This document shows, piece by piece, positions 27,264-36,003 of a stretch of DNA of 64,000 nucleotides (the first letter of the stretch is position 1; every line of letters starts with the position of its first letter). The DNA lies in NCBI RefSeq assembly GCF_001625695.1, contig NZ_AUXY01000133.1, positions 186,001 to 250,000 on the forward strand, read 5' to 3'. The notes below the pieces were generated by a model, which had not been told where the DNA came from, made no database searches, and was given only the letters and a program-made list of their open reading frames with translations. This DNA is from Pseudoalteromonas luteoviolacea H33-S (GTDB lineage Bacteria > Pseudomonadota > Gammaproteobacteria > Enterobacterales > Alteromonadaceae). The position numbers and the translations under genes were made by a program.

Positions 27264-29312
27264 ATGACTTTACAAACGAATGGACCCATATCACTCAAGA
27301 ATATTGGCGATGAATATCGCGACTCACAGCCCCATGAATTAGGTTACTTCAGCGAGCATGTCGACAAAGTGCCAGGCGACACACTCGCAATCAGCGAGTT
27401 TTACGGCAAGTCAGCTCAAACGATACGCCTAGTTGATAAAACGTTTCAGGTTTATACGCAGCGCACTGCTATTATTCCAATCGCCAATATTCTTGAGGGT
27501 AGCTTTGATGAATATAGTAATGGGCAAGACCCTATTAGGCTGATTGCGGCACAAAACCCTCAGTTTGGGACTGTGCTTATACGTGGCGCCAATATTGAAT
27601 TCACCTCAAATAGTGGAATTGGCAGTGCGGCCCGTTTTGATTTTGTTGTTGAAAACAGCATAGGGATCCGCAAAACACATTTTGTCACCATGTCAGTTGT
27701 AGCGGTCCCACCAATAGTATGTAATCCAGATACCTTGAGCCTACAGCAAGGTGAATCTGTGTTTATCAGCAAACAGCAATTGATTGCCAATGATGAAGAT
27801 GGCTCGGGCACTGGCCTATCCTTAATCGGTGTATCCAATGCACAAGGCGGTACGGTATCTCTCAGTGGAGACACTATTACTTTTCTATCTACAGGGCTCG
27901 CAGAGCAACCTGCGCAGTTTAACTATCGTGTTAGAAATGGTCACAGTGTTGAACAAACTGGTACGGTCTATATTAACATCACACCTTTACCTGAGCTGGA
28001 ATCGTACATATACCGCACCCAGCAGCAATCAGATGATGCAAGGCAAAGTTATAGCCCGCCGACGATGCAGGATATCTTCAATAATTGGGCAAGATTTAAC
28101 GGAAACGAGTATTTCCTAAATAAACAAGATGCCGAAGCTCGCAATAGCGCCAATGCAAAAGCTTGGTTCTATCGCGCTTCTACAGATAGTGTCGTTATGC
28201 CGCTCAATGTATCGCCTTCAAATGGGTTTGTATCCTCGGAGAAAGTCGATAACTACACCTTAGAGGCGACGTTAAGTTCGGATAATAGTGATAATGATAC
28301 AATTGGTGTCGTTGCTGCTTTTGTTAGGGAAGGGAACACAAACTATGTCCTAACGATAGTGCTCAATACAGGTGGTACAGCGCCCGCTTCAACAGGGTGT
28401 GGTGTGTATTTTGGTTATGCCGGTGTAGGCTCTGGTTCTGATAAGTTACTCGGGCAATACAACATTGGAACTGGTGGCGGATGGAATAACAAACGTGTGC
28501 GCGTAAAAGTTCAGCGTCAAGATGATATTTTTAAATTTTACGTGACGCCATGGAACCAAACGGGCAATTTCCAATCTGCCAGTGAGATTATTGTTGATTT
28601 GAATAACGACACGGATTTACATCGCTTCAAAGGCAAGCAATCTTATGGCTACATCACTTACTCCCAGCCAAATTCAACCTACTTGGATACCGATTTGCGC
28701 GGTGGACTAGACGTATCGAGAATTTACGATGCGCAAAATAATTTTGTATGGGAATACGTGAATGGAAGTTGGCAGAAGGTATCAGGCAGCATACAAAGTC
28801 ATTTAGGGTACATCAGAAAGGTCTTTAATCCGCAAAGCCAAGAGCGCTTTCTTATTTCGCAATCAACAGTCAGCTACTTAGGGAATTTGGTGGAAAACAG
28901 TGCGTGGAATAGCACCAAATTGCTTGATGAAAGCCAAAATATTCTGGCGGAGCAAGCTTTATCACAAAATGGCGCGCCAGCTGGGAGACGGATGTTAGCC
29001 TTGTATACCAAAGGGAAAGAAGAGAAAAATTATCTAACCGGTAAACCAAGTGTGTCTTCTACATCAGCACATACTCATCACAACAGCAGTCCTGGCTTTA
29101 ATAATTTATCGAGTAAAAATTGGTTTGCTGATAATGAAATAGACTTGGCAATTACCAATTTCGTTGGCGGTACCGTGGTATTTGAGGGCGGAATTGTTGG
29201 TCGGATCACCAGCATAGGCAATGATAATGGGACGAGTGCTTTTGTGCATTATCAAGTCACCAGTTACCGCTTGTTTGAACTGATCCCCGAAGTGTCATCC
29301 CAGCACCTTTAA
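27264..29312 (+). CDS. Large fibre/adhesin-like protein
   Basis: The 682-residue protein begins with ISLKNIGDEYRD and ISEFYGKSA, a start seen in phage tail-fibre proteins of marine bacteria. Residues about 70-150 and 150-245 look like cadherin-like beta-sandwich domains (VCNPDTLSLQQGESVFI, NDEDGSG). The remainder is a beta-rich, lectin-like region with no motif I recognise. It has no signal peptide, as expected for a particle component. It lies 15 bases after the S74 fibre and likely adds a further receptor-binding element. The ATG follows GGGAG. Confidence 0.7.
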   Translation: MTLQTNGPISLKNIGDEYRDSQPHELGYFSEHVDKVPGDTLAISEFYGKSAQTIRLVDKTFQVYTQRTAIIPIANILEGSFDEYSNGQDPIRLIAAQNPQFGTVLIRGANIEFTSNSGIGSAARFDFVVENSIGIRKTHFVTMSVVAVPPIVCNPDTLSLQQGESVFISKQQLIANDEDGSGTGLSLIGVSNAQGGTVSLSGDTITFLSTGLAEQPAQFNYRVRNGHSVEQTGTVYINITPLPELESYIYRTQQQSDDARQSYSPPTMQDIFNNWARFNGNEYFLNKQDAEARNSANAKAWFYRASTDSVVMPLNVSPSNGFVSSEKVDNYTLEATLSSDNSDNDTIGVVAAFVREGNTNYVLTIVLNTGGTAPASTGCGVYFGYAGVGSGSDKLLGQYNIGTGGGWNNKRVRVKVQRQDDIFKFYVTPWNQTGNFQSASEIIVDLNNDTDLHRFKGKQSYGYITYSQPNSTYLDTDLRGGLDVSRIYDAQNNFVWEYVNGSWQKVSGSIQSHLGYIRKVFNPQSQERFLISQSTVSYLGNLVENSAWNSTKLLDESQNILAEQALSQNGAPAGRRMLALYTKGKEEKNYLTGKPSVSSTSAHTHHNSSPGFNNLSSKNWFADNEIDLAITNFVGGTVVFEGGIVGRITSIGNDNGTSAFVHYQVTSYRLFELIPEVSSQHL

Positions 29313-29430
29313 AGATGCTTTGCAGCGTTGTGTTTAATCCTACCATGACAGTTGCTGCTTGAAATAAAACTCCAATTCTACAACCTGTAGTGTTTCAAAC
29401 CTGAAAGCTACATTTATCAAGGAGGCCATA

Positions 29431-29856
29431 ATGGCTTTAAAAACTCTCTCTGGTATTCTCTCAGCCATTGATGCTGAGCAAATCGCTGTCAACATGACAG
29501 CGACAAAATCACTTTATAGATACACGGGTATTATTGACCGTGTTCATAAAGTGAAAACTGATACCAATGTAAACCTGCCTACGGCGAATTCGGATGAGTA
29601 TCTCACCAATACATTAGCGCTTGCTGATGGTGAAAAAATCCTACTCACCAAGCAATCTGCACCTTCTCAGAATGGGGTTTATCAAAGAATTGCTGACACG
29701 CTTAATAAAATCACTTACCCAAATGTTGAGTTGGGCAACCTAGTTGAGTTGTTGGGCACGCCCCCTACATCCTCTACCGTTTTTTATAAACTGATGGAAG
29801 GCGATCAGTGGAGTGAAGTTGCATTAAGCGATGGCGCTGTGTCAGTCGCAGTTTAA
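29431..29856 (+). CDS. Small fibre-module protein A
   Basis: A 141-residue protein without a signal peptide. Its centre (LLTKQSAPSQNGVYQRI) followed by NVELGNLVELLG resembles the next gene and parts of the S74 fibre, so it seems to be a stand-alone copy of a fibre-associated domain. A perfect AAGGAGG ribosome site lies before the ATG, and a strong terminator-like hairpin follows the stop. I know no named family for it. It is presumably a particle surface or collar component. Confidence 0.7.
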   Translation: MALKTLSGILSAIDAEQIAVNMTATKSLYRYTGIIDRVHKVKTDTNVNLPTANSDEYLTNTLALADGEKILLTKQSAPSQNGVYQRIADTLNKITYPNVELGNLVELLGTPPTSSTVFYKLMEGDQWSEVALSDGAVSVAV

Positions 29857-29863
29857 TCTCTTT

Positions 29864-29896
29864 GGCCAAGTGTGAGCACTTGGCCTTTTATTTTAA
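29864..29896 (+). terminator. Intrinsic terminator between the two small fibre-module genes
   Basis: A perfect 9-bp GC-rich stem (29864-29872 with 29877-29885), a TGAG loop and a TTTTATTTT tail. It sits in the middle of what appears to be one operon. Confidence 0.75.
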
Positions 29897-29923
29897 ATGA
29901 AGGGTTAAAAATGAGGTGTGCAC

Positions 29924-30319
29924 ATGACTTTTAAATATCTAAATGTCAATGCTTTACTCAAAAAAATAGACCAAAATCAGCAATATATTGAGCGTTATAT
30001 AGGCTTCATTGGTGCGGTAGACAGCGTATTTGAAGAACCTATATCTCTGTCACAGCCAATGCCTCCAAGTTATTGGCAATCTTTAGTGTTGTTAATCAAT
30101 CAAACGCAAAAAATTGAAAATGGTTTGTACCAAATAAGCTCTACAGGGCTTTGGCAACGCCTCCCAACTGAGATTGAGCTTGGCAATATTGTTGCTTTAA
30201 AGGGAGCAAATGAAAATACGATTCGATATTTTAAATTAATTAAGCTAAGCCCAGAAAAACAGATTTGGCAGCCATTCACCATAGATAGCGTTAAAACAAT
30301 CAATATGTCATCAGTGTAA
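29924..30319 (+). CDS. Small fibre-module protein B
   Basis: A paralogue of the preceding protein. NGLYQISSTGLWQRLP and EIELGNIVALKG align with the NGVYQ and VELGNLVELLG segments there. The ATG at 29924 follows GAGGTG; the GTG at 29918 is less likely. It probably contributes a copy of the same domain to the collar or fibre network. I see no enzymatic motif in it. Confidence 0.68.
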   Translation: MTFKYLNVNALLKKIDQNQQYIERYIGFIGAVDSVFEEPISLSQPMPPSYWQSLVLLINQTQKIENGLYQISSTGLWQRLPTEIELGNIVALKGANENTIRYFKLIKLSPEKQIWQPFTIDSVKTINMSSV

Positions 30320-30338
30320 TTGCCGGATGGAATTGACG

Positions 30339-30740
30339 ATGGAAAGCTCCTTAAGAAAAACCCTAAAATCTTTTTTTAGACGTGGCGCAAAGCCAACAGA
30401 ATCTCAGTTTGCGAAATGGCTGGACGCATGCTTACTGCAAAATGAGGACGGCATCAGAATAAGTGAGGGTGGATTAGAGTTTAGTAATGATGTCACCATC
30501 AAAGGCAACCTCAAACTTGATGGTACATTTTGGCTGTCTGCGGATCCACAAATAGCGACTTTATTGGATGATGCTCCACGCAGTCAAGCGATCCCTGTTG
30601 GCGCAATATTTCTTTGGTATGGTGAGGTGCTACCGCAAGGCTATGAGCTGTGCGATGGGCAGCTTGGTCGGCCTTTTTTGTCTCCCCCGAATAAACATGT
30701 CAATTACATAATAAAGCTAATTAAAGATGGAAATGATTAA
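30339..30740 (+). CDS. Tail-collar protein with fibre-anchor N-terminus
   Basis: About 133 residues. The first 30 (SLRKTLKSFFRRGAKPTESQF) match the N-terminal motif of the S74 fibre, and I chose the ATG at 30339 over 30327 because it puts that motif at the same distance from the start. The C-terminal half (IPVGAIFLWYG, LPQGYELCDGQ) is a phage tail-collar domain like those of bacteriophage short fibres. It is therefore an anchor joined directly to a small collar tip, and seems to be a short fibre that could share the site of the longer ones. Confidence 0.72.
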   Translation: MESSLRKTLKSFFRRGAKPTESQFAKWLDACLLQNEDGIRISEGGLEFSNDVTIKGNLKLDGTFWLSADPQIATLLDDAPRSQAIPVGAIFLWYGEVLPQGYELCDGQLGRPFLSPPNKHVNYIIKLIKDGND

Positions 30741-30751
30741 GGAAGAAATTT

Positions 30752-33049
30752 ATGTCCGATCACGATTTTGATCATTCGCAACGGTTGAGATTGGAGCAAC
30801 TCGAGTATGCGACGCTACAGGATGCGCCACAATCATGCCAAATAAATACAATGAAAAACTATGGTGAGTTTCGCAGAGCCTCTGAAGCAGATATATGGCC
30901 AACGTTTTTATCAGAACAATTTGTCGAAGAGTGGCACAATCAAGCTTGGTTAAAAGTTTATTTAGAATCTATTCTGGCCTGGTTACATGACTTACAAGAC
31001 AATGAGTTATTAGATACTTCAAAGCCTGTTTATTTGCTGCAACTAGGGGCGTGTGGGTACAAGTTTGGGTTGTCTTTGATGCATAAATTACAGCAGGGCT
31101 GCGCTGAACAAGGCCTGCTGCATATTCGTTTATGTTTGCTAATCCATACGCCAAGCAAGCAAGAACAAGCACTTTTGAGTCGACATCCTGACTTTCAATT
31201 TCACAAAGCGCATAAACGCGCACTTATTATCGACTGGGGGATCACCTCAAGCATTTCACCACTACCCAAAAAAGCTATTTGTGAAACGGATATTGATTAT
31301 GCAAGCAACCCAGCTATTTTGATAGCCAATGGTACGTTATCTCAGCTCGCACAATCGCTTTATCATGTTCATTATTACGAGGTTTACAGAGCTGATGTCG
31401 CACGCGTATATGAAAGTCCGATAAATATAGATACCACGATAAATGAGGTAGATGCGTGTTTTGAATTGCCATTTTTGCAGCAAATCAAGAGCAAAGTTAT
31501 CAACAAAGATACTCAAGATAACGAGCGTATAGAGCTTGCTTACCAATGGACTAAGGTGAGTGTAGAAGACGAAAGTCGGTATTATGACTCACAATTATCT
31601 GAGCGCATAAAGCAGTTACTGGAGTATCAAAGTTCAAAAGGAAACAGCGAAGTGATTGCTGTGCCCGTACAAGCAGCACGAGTAATTAATGCCATCGACT
31701 ATTCGTTTAATAAGGGAATACTGGGATTGATTAGCGATCACACCAACGATCAAAAGGGATTACGGTTATCCAGCAGTATTAATTTAGTGGGTATGGCTCT
31801 ACCCATTGACTTTAGCTCTATAAATCAATTGCTTTGTGAAGACTTAAGTATGCAAAGTGGCAGATTATCAAACGACGAAACTGGTTGTGTGATGGTTTTG
31901 TCTGAAAAACGCGCTATCGAGTTTAATTATGCAAGACATGCTTTTGATACCAGCTGTGCAAACGAGCAACCAAAGGCAAGAGCGCAAATAATGCAGAGCT
32001 TAGATAGTGCTACCGCCGCTTTATCCGATGCTCAAATCCGTGCTTTTATTGTGCAAACGGATCACGACGTAAAAGTGCTTAAATTATTTCTACCACGCCT
32101 TCGTAAAGAAGGTGTGCCTCTTAAGCATCGTTTAGCTTGGTGCCAACTTCTTTCCCAGGTATGGGACAACTACATTGCCAATCTTGAAAGTGAGTCTTTT
32201 GCCTTTGAACTTGGCCTATTAGCCGTTGCATTAAACCATTGGTCTTTAGCTAAAAACTGTATGCTTATGTGCTTAGAAGTCAATGGTCCAAATTCAGTGT
32301 TCTTACATAACTTGGCACGGGTGGCTTGGGTAACCGGTGAACTCGATATTGCACAGCAAAGTATTGATTTAGCCATATCAATGAGCGAGAAAAAAACACA
32401 AGCGGAACAGCTAAAAAACGAACTTTTACACTATCTGCAGCGCTGTGAAAAGATACTTTGGTATGACTGTGAATATCAAAGTACACACCATGAAAACAGT
32501 GCGCTTAAATTGCTCCCTTTAGGTGAGCACCAATTGGGAGAGTATTATACTCAATATCGCAACCAAGATATCTCTGAGCGACTAAGGGGCATAAAGTTAG
32601 ATAGCTTAAAGCAATTAAAACAGGTATGGCCAATTTGGCAAGCGCAAGGGGACAGTAATCAAAAGGCTCATTTTGCCATGGTACATGCTGAGTTCGGACT
32701 TGTTGGCGGGGTAGTTTTTGACTTTGATGAGATCGAAAACACGTTATCTTCTGAGGAAGTAGATAATAAAACAATTCAATCTGCGCACTTGTCATTTTGG
32801 GTAGGTGAAGATTATCAACATAAAGGTTTTGGTGCGCTCGGTGTCAATTTAGCTATAGAACAAATTCGTTCAATAGCCCATAAACTTAATATTACTTATA
32901 TTAAAACCTCAGCTTGGTGCCACAACATCCCATCTCGAAAAATTTTGAAAAATTTAGGATTTATCGAGTCGCCAGATACTCAAGGTGCTGGTGTTGAGAA
33001 GGAGGTGTTTTATGAATTTTATTTTAATAGGAACGTGAAAGGTAAATAA
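30752..33049 (+). CDS. Methyltransferase-like / TPR / GNAT fusion protein
   Basis: The 765 residues show three parts. The N-terminal ~390 residues resemble a SAM-dependent methyltransferase fold of the NDUFAF7 type: VYLLQLGACGYKFG, the NPAILIANGTL segment and the ILGLISDHTNDQKG segment. The middle (about 400-590) is helical and TPR-like (LGLLAVALNHWSLAKNC, NLARVAWVTGELDIAQQS). The last ~150 residues are a GNAT acetyltransferase with the acetyl-CoA loop QHKGFGAL and the NIPSRKILKNLGF end. Neither activity is proven, and the glycine-rich loop of the first part is less canonical (GACGYKFG). It follows the collar gene closely and precedes the cargo block, so it may modify particle proteins or cargo. 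Confidence 0.62.
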   Translation: MSDHDFDHSQRLRLEQLEYATLQDAPQSCQINTMKNYGEFRRASEADIWPTFLSEQFVEEWHNQAWLKVYLESILAWLHDLQDNELLDTSKPVYLLQLGACGYKFGLSLMHKLQQGCAEQGLLHIRLCLLIHTPSKQEQALLSRHPDFQFHKAHKRALIIDWGITSSISPLPKKAICETDIDYASNPAILIANGTLSQLAQSLYHVHYYEVYRADVARVYESPINIDTTINEVDACFELPFLQQIKSKVINKDTQDNERIELAYQWTKVSVEDESRYYDSQLSERIKQLLEYQSSKGNSEVIAVPVQAARVINAIDYSFNKGILGLISDHTNDQKGLRLSSSINLVGMALPIDFSSINQLLCEDLSMQSGRLSNDETGCVMVLSEKRAIEFNYARHAFDTSCANEQPKARAQIMQSLDSATAALSDAQIRAFIVQTDHDVKVLKLFLPRLRKEGVPLKHRLAWCQLLSQVWDNYIANLESESFAFELGLLAVALNHWSLAKNCMLMCLEVNGPNSVFLHNLARVAWVTGELDIAQQSIDLAISMSEKKTQAEQLKNELLHYLQRCEKILWYDCEYQSTHHENSALKLLPLGEHQLGEYYTQYRNQDISERLRGIKLDSLKQLKQVWPIWQAQGDSNQKAHFAMVHAEFGLVGGVVFDFDEIENTLSSEEVDNKTIQSAHLSFWVGEDYQHKGFGALGVNLAIEQIRSIAHKLNITYIKTSAWCHNIPSRKILKNLGFIESPDTQGAGVEKEVFYEFYFNRNVKGK

Positions 33050-33151
33050 AATTTAGAATGTTTAAGTGTATAAAAATAATAAATTTTACAAGTTATATGT
33101 TTATCTTTTTAAAAGGTGATTTAAATGAAGATCAATGCAAGGAGATCTTAT

Positions 33152-33457
33152 ATGAAAGGTAGTTACAAAAATTATAACGATGGCCAGTTAATAGAGCCGT
33201 TAGTTGAAGATGAAAGTACGCAGAGTTCAACTCAATCAACTTATTATACGTCAGGGAAGTATATTGATAGTAAGAGTAAGTTGAGATTGTTTGGGTTGTC
33301 AAACTCGTCTAGTTGTGCTGTGTATTATCAAGCATCTAAAACGACTGTACGCCATCTATATGAAATCGGAACTAATAAAGGTGGTTGCACTTTTAGTGGT
33401 GTTAAACAGCAACATAATTCAGGTTCAGAGAATAAACATCTGAATTGGAATAATTAA
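33152..33457 (+). CDS. Small protein, first gene of the cargo block
   Basis: About 101 residues from the ATG at 33152, which has a perfect AAGGAG site; a frame start at 33125 has none. It is Ser/Thr/Tyr-rich, hydrophilic and has no signal peptide. I recognise no domain. In the P. luteoviolacea locus a six-gene block ending with the nuclease and metamorphosis effectors is required for the tubeworm response. The gene count here, six from this gene to the 944-residue protein, fits that block, but the identity of this gene is inference. Confidence 0.62.
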   Translation: MKGSYKNYNDGQLIEPLVEDESTQSSTQSTYYTSGKYIDSKSKLRLFGLSNSSSCAVYYQASKTTVRHLYEIGTNKGGCTFSGVKQQHNSGSENKHLNWNN

Positions 33458-33585
33458 CTTTAGTTTATTCTGTCATTGCTATAACACCCCACCTTTTCCG
33501 GTTTTTAATTTTAACTTTATTTGTGAGTGACTTTTTAAAGTTAATCACATGTTCTGCTGTAATTAAATTTAAACTGGAGAAAAAT

Positions 33586-34287
33586 ATGTTATCTAAGAAA
33601 AGTACAGGTGTGAAAAAAAGCAAGCATGTTAAAAACTTGCCGAGCACTTATAAAAAAAGCAAGACGGGGAAATATGCATTAACAAGTCAAAATCGGTTAC
33701 TGCTTTATTCAAAACCAACGAGCCCGGCATTAGTACCTGCAAAAATGTTTAGCCACTTTACTAATACGTATGCTGATTATAGCGAGCATTGGAAAAGCAA
33801 TGGAGGCAACAAGCAACTAGGTATTTACAAAACAGATTGTGGTAAATATGCAAGGCTGCTGAGGTCAAAAACCACTAAAAAAGAGAAAGATAAAGTAATA
33901 AAAGATAGCAAGCAGGCTAAAACTAAGCCTCAAGTTGGTGATACATATTATATTTCACCACGGACTAAGGCACAGCCTACATTCAGTACTTTGACTTCAG
34001 GTTTGGCTGTTGAAGATCCTGTTAGTGACTTAAATGCAAAGATCAAAAAACATGCTACAAACTTTCATGTCGCCACTGTGGTTGCAAATGATGGCAACAC
34101 AATTATTACATCTGAGGTCAATGCTGCATTTCAAAACAATACAACGCCTTGGTTCTCGATGTATGAAGGAGGTATGGGCTTTTATAAAACCTTTAGACTG
34201 GAATACAGCAATCTTGCTAAAGATAAAAAAAGTGGTAAGTGGGAAGTAACTCAGTCTCCGAAAATTCAAAGGCAAAGTATTAAGTAA
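33586..34287 (+). CDS. Putative papain/NlpC-like cargo protein
   Basis: A 233-residue basic protein; the ATG at 33586 follows CTGGAG. The first ~35 residues are Lys/Ser-rich. A single Cys (Cys85 in KTDCGKYARLL) starts a helix, and His161 (NFHVATVVAND) lies in a hydrophobic strand. This order is that of papain-fold NlpC/P60 or CHAP enzymes, and the C-terminal WFSMYEGGMGF segment resembles a region I associate with eCIS-linked toxin domains. No signal peptide is present, as expected for cargo packed into the tube. It could be a peptidase or amidase effector. This is a motif-level inference only. Confidence 0.6.
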   Translation: MLSKKSTGVKKSKHVKNLPSTYKKSKTGKYALTSQNRLLLYSKPTSPALVPAKMFSHFTNTYADYSEHWKSNGGNKQLGIYKTDCGKYARLLRSKTTKKEKDKVIKDSKQAKTKPQVGDTYYISPRTKAQPTFSTLTSGLAVEDPVSDLNAKIKKHATNFHVATVVANDGNTIITSEVNAAFQNNTTPWFSMYEGGMGFYKTFRLEYSNLAKDKKSGKWEVTQSPKIQRQSIK

Positions 34288-34355
34288 TGAACTTGATTAC
34301 TCAGCGATATTTTCAAAAAAAATAATTTTTAAAAACTAACTTTTGGAAAGAAATT

Positions 34356-34967
34356 ATGCAAACTTTTAAAAATAAATATGATTCAGAAAACTCACCAAGA
34401 GATGTGATGGTTGGGGATACTATGAATAACCAGCACTTGAAAGGCCTTAAAGATGACCAGATTCAAATCAAAAAATCTCCTACGAGTAAGGCCGAAGTAT
34501 TAAGAAATGCATGGAGTGCTGGATACATTGGCGCAAAAAGAGAAAATAACGCTAGTGTGGTCAATAGTGTGCTACAGATTAATAGGAATGATTTAGTTGA
34601 GAGTTTACACAATAATCAGGCAAACCATTTAATAGAGTGGAAAAAGCACTCTATGCTAACAACGGATGCACAATTAACTTACTTGGGAATGAGTAATAAG
34701 GATTTGAAAGGAAATAATACGGGTAAAAGGCTTTTATCTGTTGGTGAGCCAATCACTGAATTCAGTGTGGTATCAATAATAGATCCAATGCAAATTAATC
34801 ATTTAGAAAGCACTAATACGTTACAAAAGAACCCCACTCATGCAAATTATTGGTATGCGAAATGGACTGGAAGTGAAATTGAATCAAGTGGTGACTTAGA
34901 TGGTGCAAGTTGGGATGAGATATCCGCAGCAGCAGATAAGGGGATCCAAGGAGATAACCCTCCGTAA
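34356..34967 (+). CDS. Unknown cargo-block protein
   Basis: A 203-residue hydrophilic protein with GGAAAG before its ATG. I recognise no motif or membrane segment. Its tail is acidic (ESSGDLDGASWDEIS). It lies between the papain-like protein and a strong hairpin, so it may belong to the same transcript. Position suggests a partner or cargo protein rather than a structural one. Confidence 0.6.
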   Translation: MQTFKNKYDSENSPRDVMVGDTMNNQHLKGLKDDQIQIKKSPTSKAEVLRNAWSAGYIGAKRENNASVVNSVLQINRNDLVESLHNNQANHLIEWKKHSMLTTDAQLTYLGMSNKDLKGNNTGKRLLSVGEPITEFSVVSIIDPMQINHLESTNTLQKNPTHANYWYAKWTGSEIESSGDLDGASWDEISAAADKGIQGDNPP

Positions 34968-35392
34968 CCGTTTTAATTAAACCACAACGTATAAAAAAGG
35001 GGCTCATATAAAGGCCAATTAAAGAGTCGCATGCTTTTTGATTAAATAATTGTGTAGCACGGTGTATAAGCTGTGCTTTTTTTCGAAGAAGATTAATTCG
35101 TGTGTGAAATTTTGACCATGGGAGATTATGGCTATTAGAGCAAACTAAGCTGCTAAGCGGTCAAGATTAGTCACTCTTCTTTGGATTTTAAGGAAATAGC
35201 ATATAAGCACTGGTTGCAACTTCACTCTAACTACCTACGCCGAACCATAGGGTTATTTAAAGTCATATGATTGTGGTTGAGTGTAATAGAGAGTAATACT
35301 TTTTTGTCTGGTTATCGCTAAATTTAAGGCTCACTCAATACTGAGTGGGCCCTAAACTTGGGCAATATGAACAGACAAAAGGAGCACATATT
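34968..35392 (+). other. Intergenic region with terminator and hairpin
   Basis: About 425 bases without a gene. It contains the terminator at 35056-35083 and a 9-bp hairpin at 35329-35337 with 35342-35350 just before the ribosome site of the next gene. It probably contains a promoter for the effector genes, but I cannot point to it. Confidence 0.5.
35056..35083 (+). terminator. Terminator within the cargo block
   Basis: A 7-bp stem (35056-35062 with 35071-35077) with one G-T pair and a run of seven T in the downstream tail, about 90 bases after the preceding stop codon. Confidence 0.7.
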
Positions 35393-35776
35393 ATGTCTAA
35401 TGAAAATTGGGTACTTAAAACATTCACTAGTGGACATCAGATAGACAACATCGGTACTGTACAGGCTTTTTTAAACACGGAGCTGAACGGCGCACAAAGA
35501 GCAGTCTGTAAAATTGCTTACTCTGATTACCATACTGGAGATGCCAGTGTTTTTGTGATGTACCCGACAGATGTAAGCAAAGTAGATTGCTTAACTTCGT
35601 TCAATTTGTTTGAACAACATACGGTAAATAACAGCCACGACTCAGAAACGTTAGCACAAGAAATTGTGCACTTTTTAAATGCGTTGCCAAGTGCACAGGC
35701 TAATAGTGCGCGTGTCGCTGCATCAGACGCAAAAAGCAACCCTGCAACATTTACAATCTGGTACCCTAAAGCCTAA
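35393..35776 (+). CDS. Small protein upstream of the nuclease effector gene
   Basis: A 127-residue protein; I chose the ATG at 35393 because of its AAGGAGC site, 16 codons after the first possible start. It is mildly acidic, small and without a signal peptide; a size like this and a place next to large effectors is typical of dedicated chaperones or loading factors. I recognise no domain. From memory, which is uncertain here, a gene in this place in the P. luteoviolacea locus was linked to loading of the metamorphosis effector. Confidence 0.62.
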   Translation: MSNENWVLKTFTSGHQIDNIGTVQAFLNTELNGAQRAVCKIAYSDYHTGDASVFVMYPTDVSKVDCLTSFNLFEQHTVNNSHDSETLAQEIVHFLNALPSAQANSARVAASDAKSNPATFTIWYPKA

Positions 35777-35822
35777 TAATTGACTAAATTGTGATAGCTT
35801 TAATTACTTAGAGTCTCATACT

Positions 35823-35862
35823 CACTTTGCCGCAGAGCCATCACATTCTCTGTAGCAAAGTG
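35823..35862 (+). terminator. Long stem-loop in front of the nuclease effector gene
   Basis: A stem of about 15 bp with one mismatch (35823-35837 with 35848-35862) and a 10-base loop, followed by TTTGTATT. It lies 47 bases after a stop codon. It may terminate, or control, transcription into the two effectors. Confidence 0.6.
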
Positions 35863-36003
35863 TTTGTATTCAATAATAAAAACTCCAATATCATTCAGAT
35901 TTTACGATAGGCCTTGATGTTTTAAATCTGAAAAAGGTCTTTCAAACTTACCTCGCATAACACAATCCAGACACGAATTTACCCCACAAGAAGGCGACGC
36001 ATT

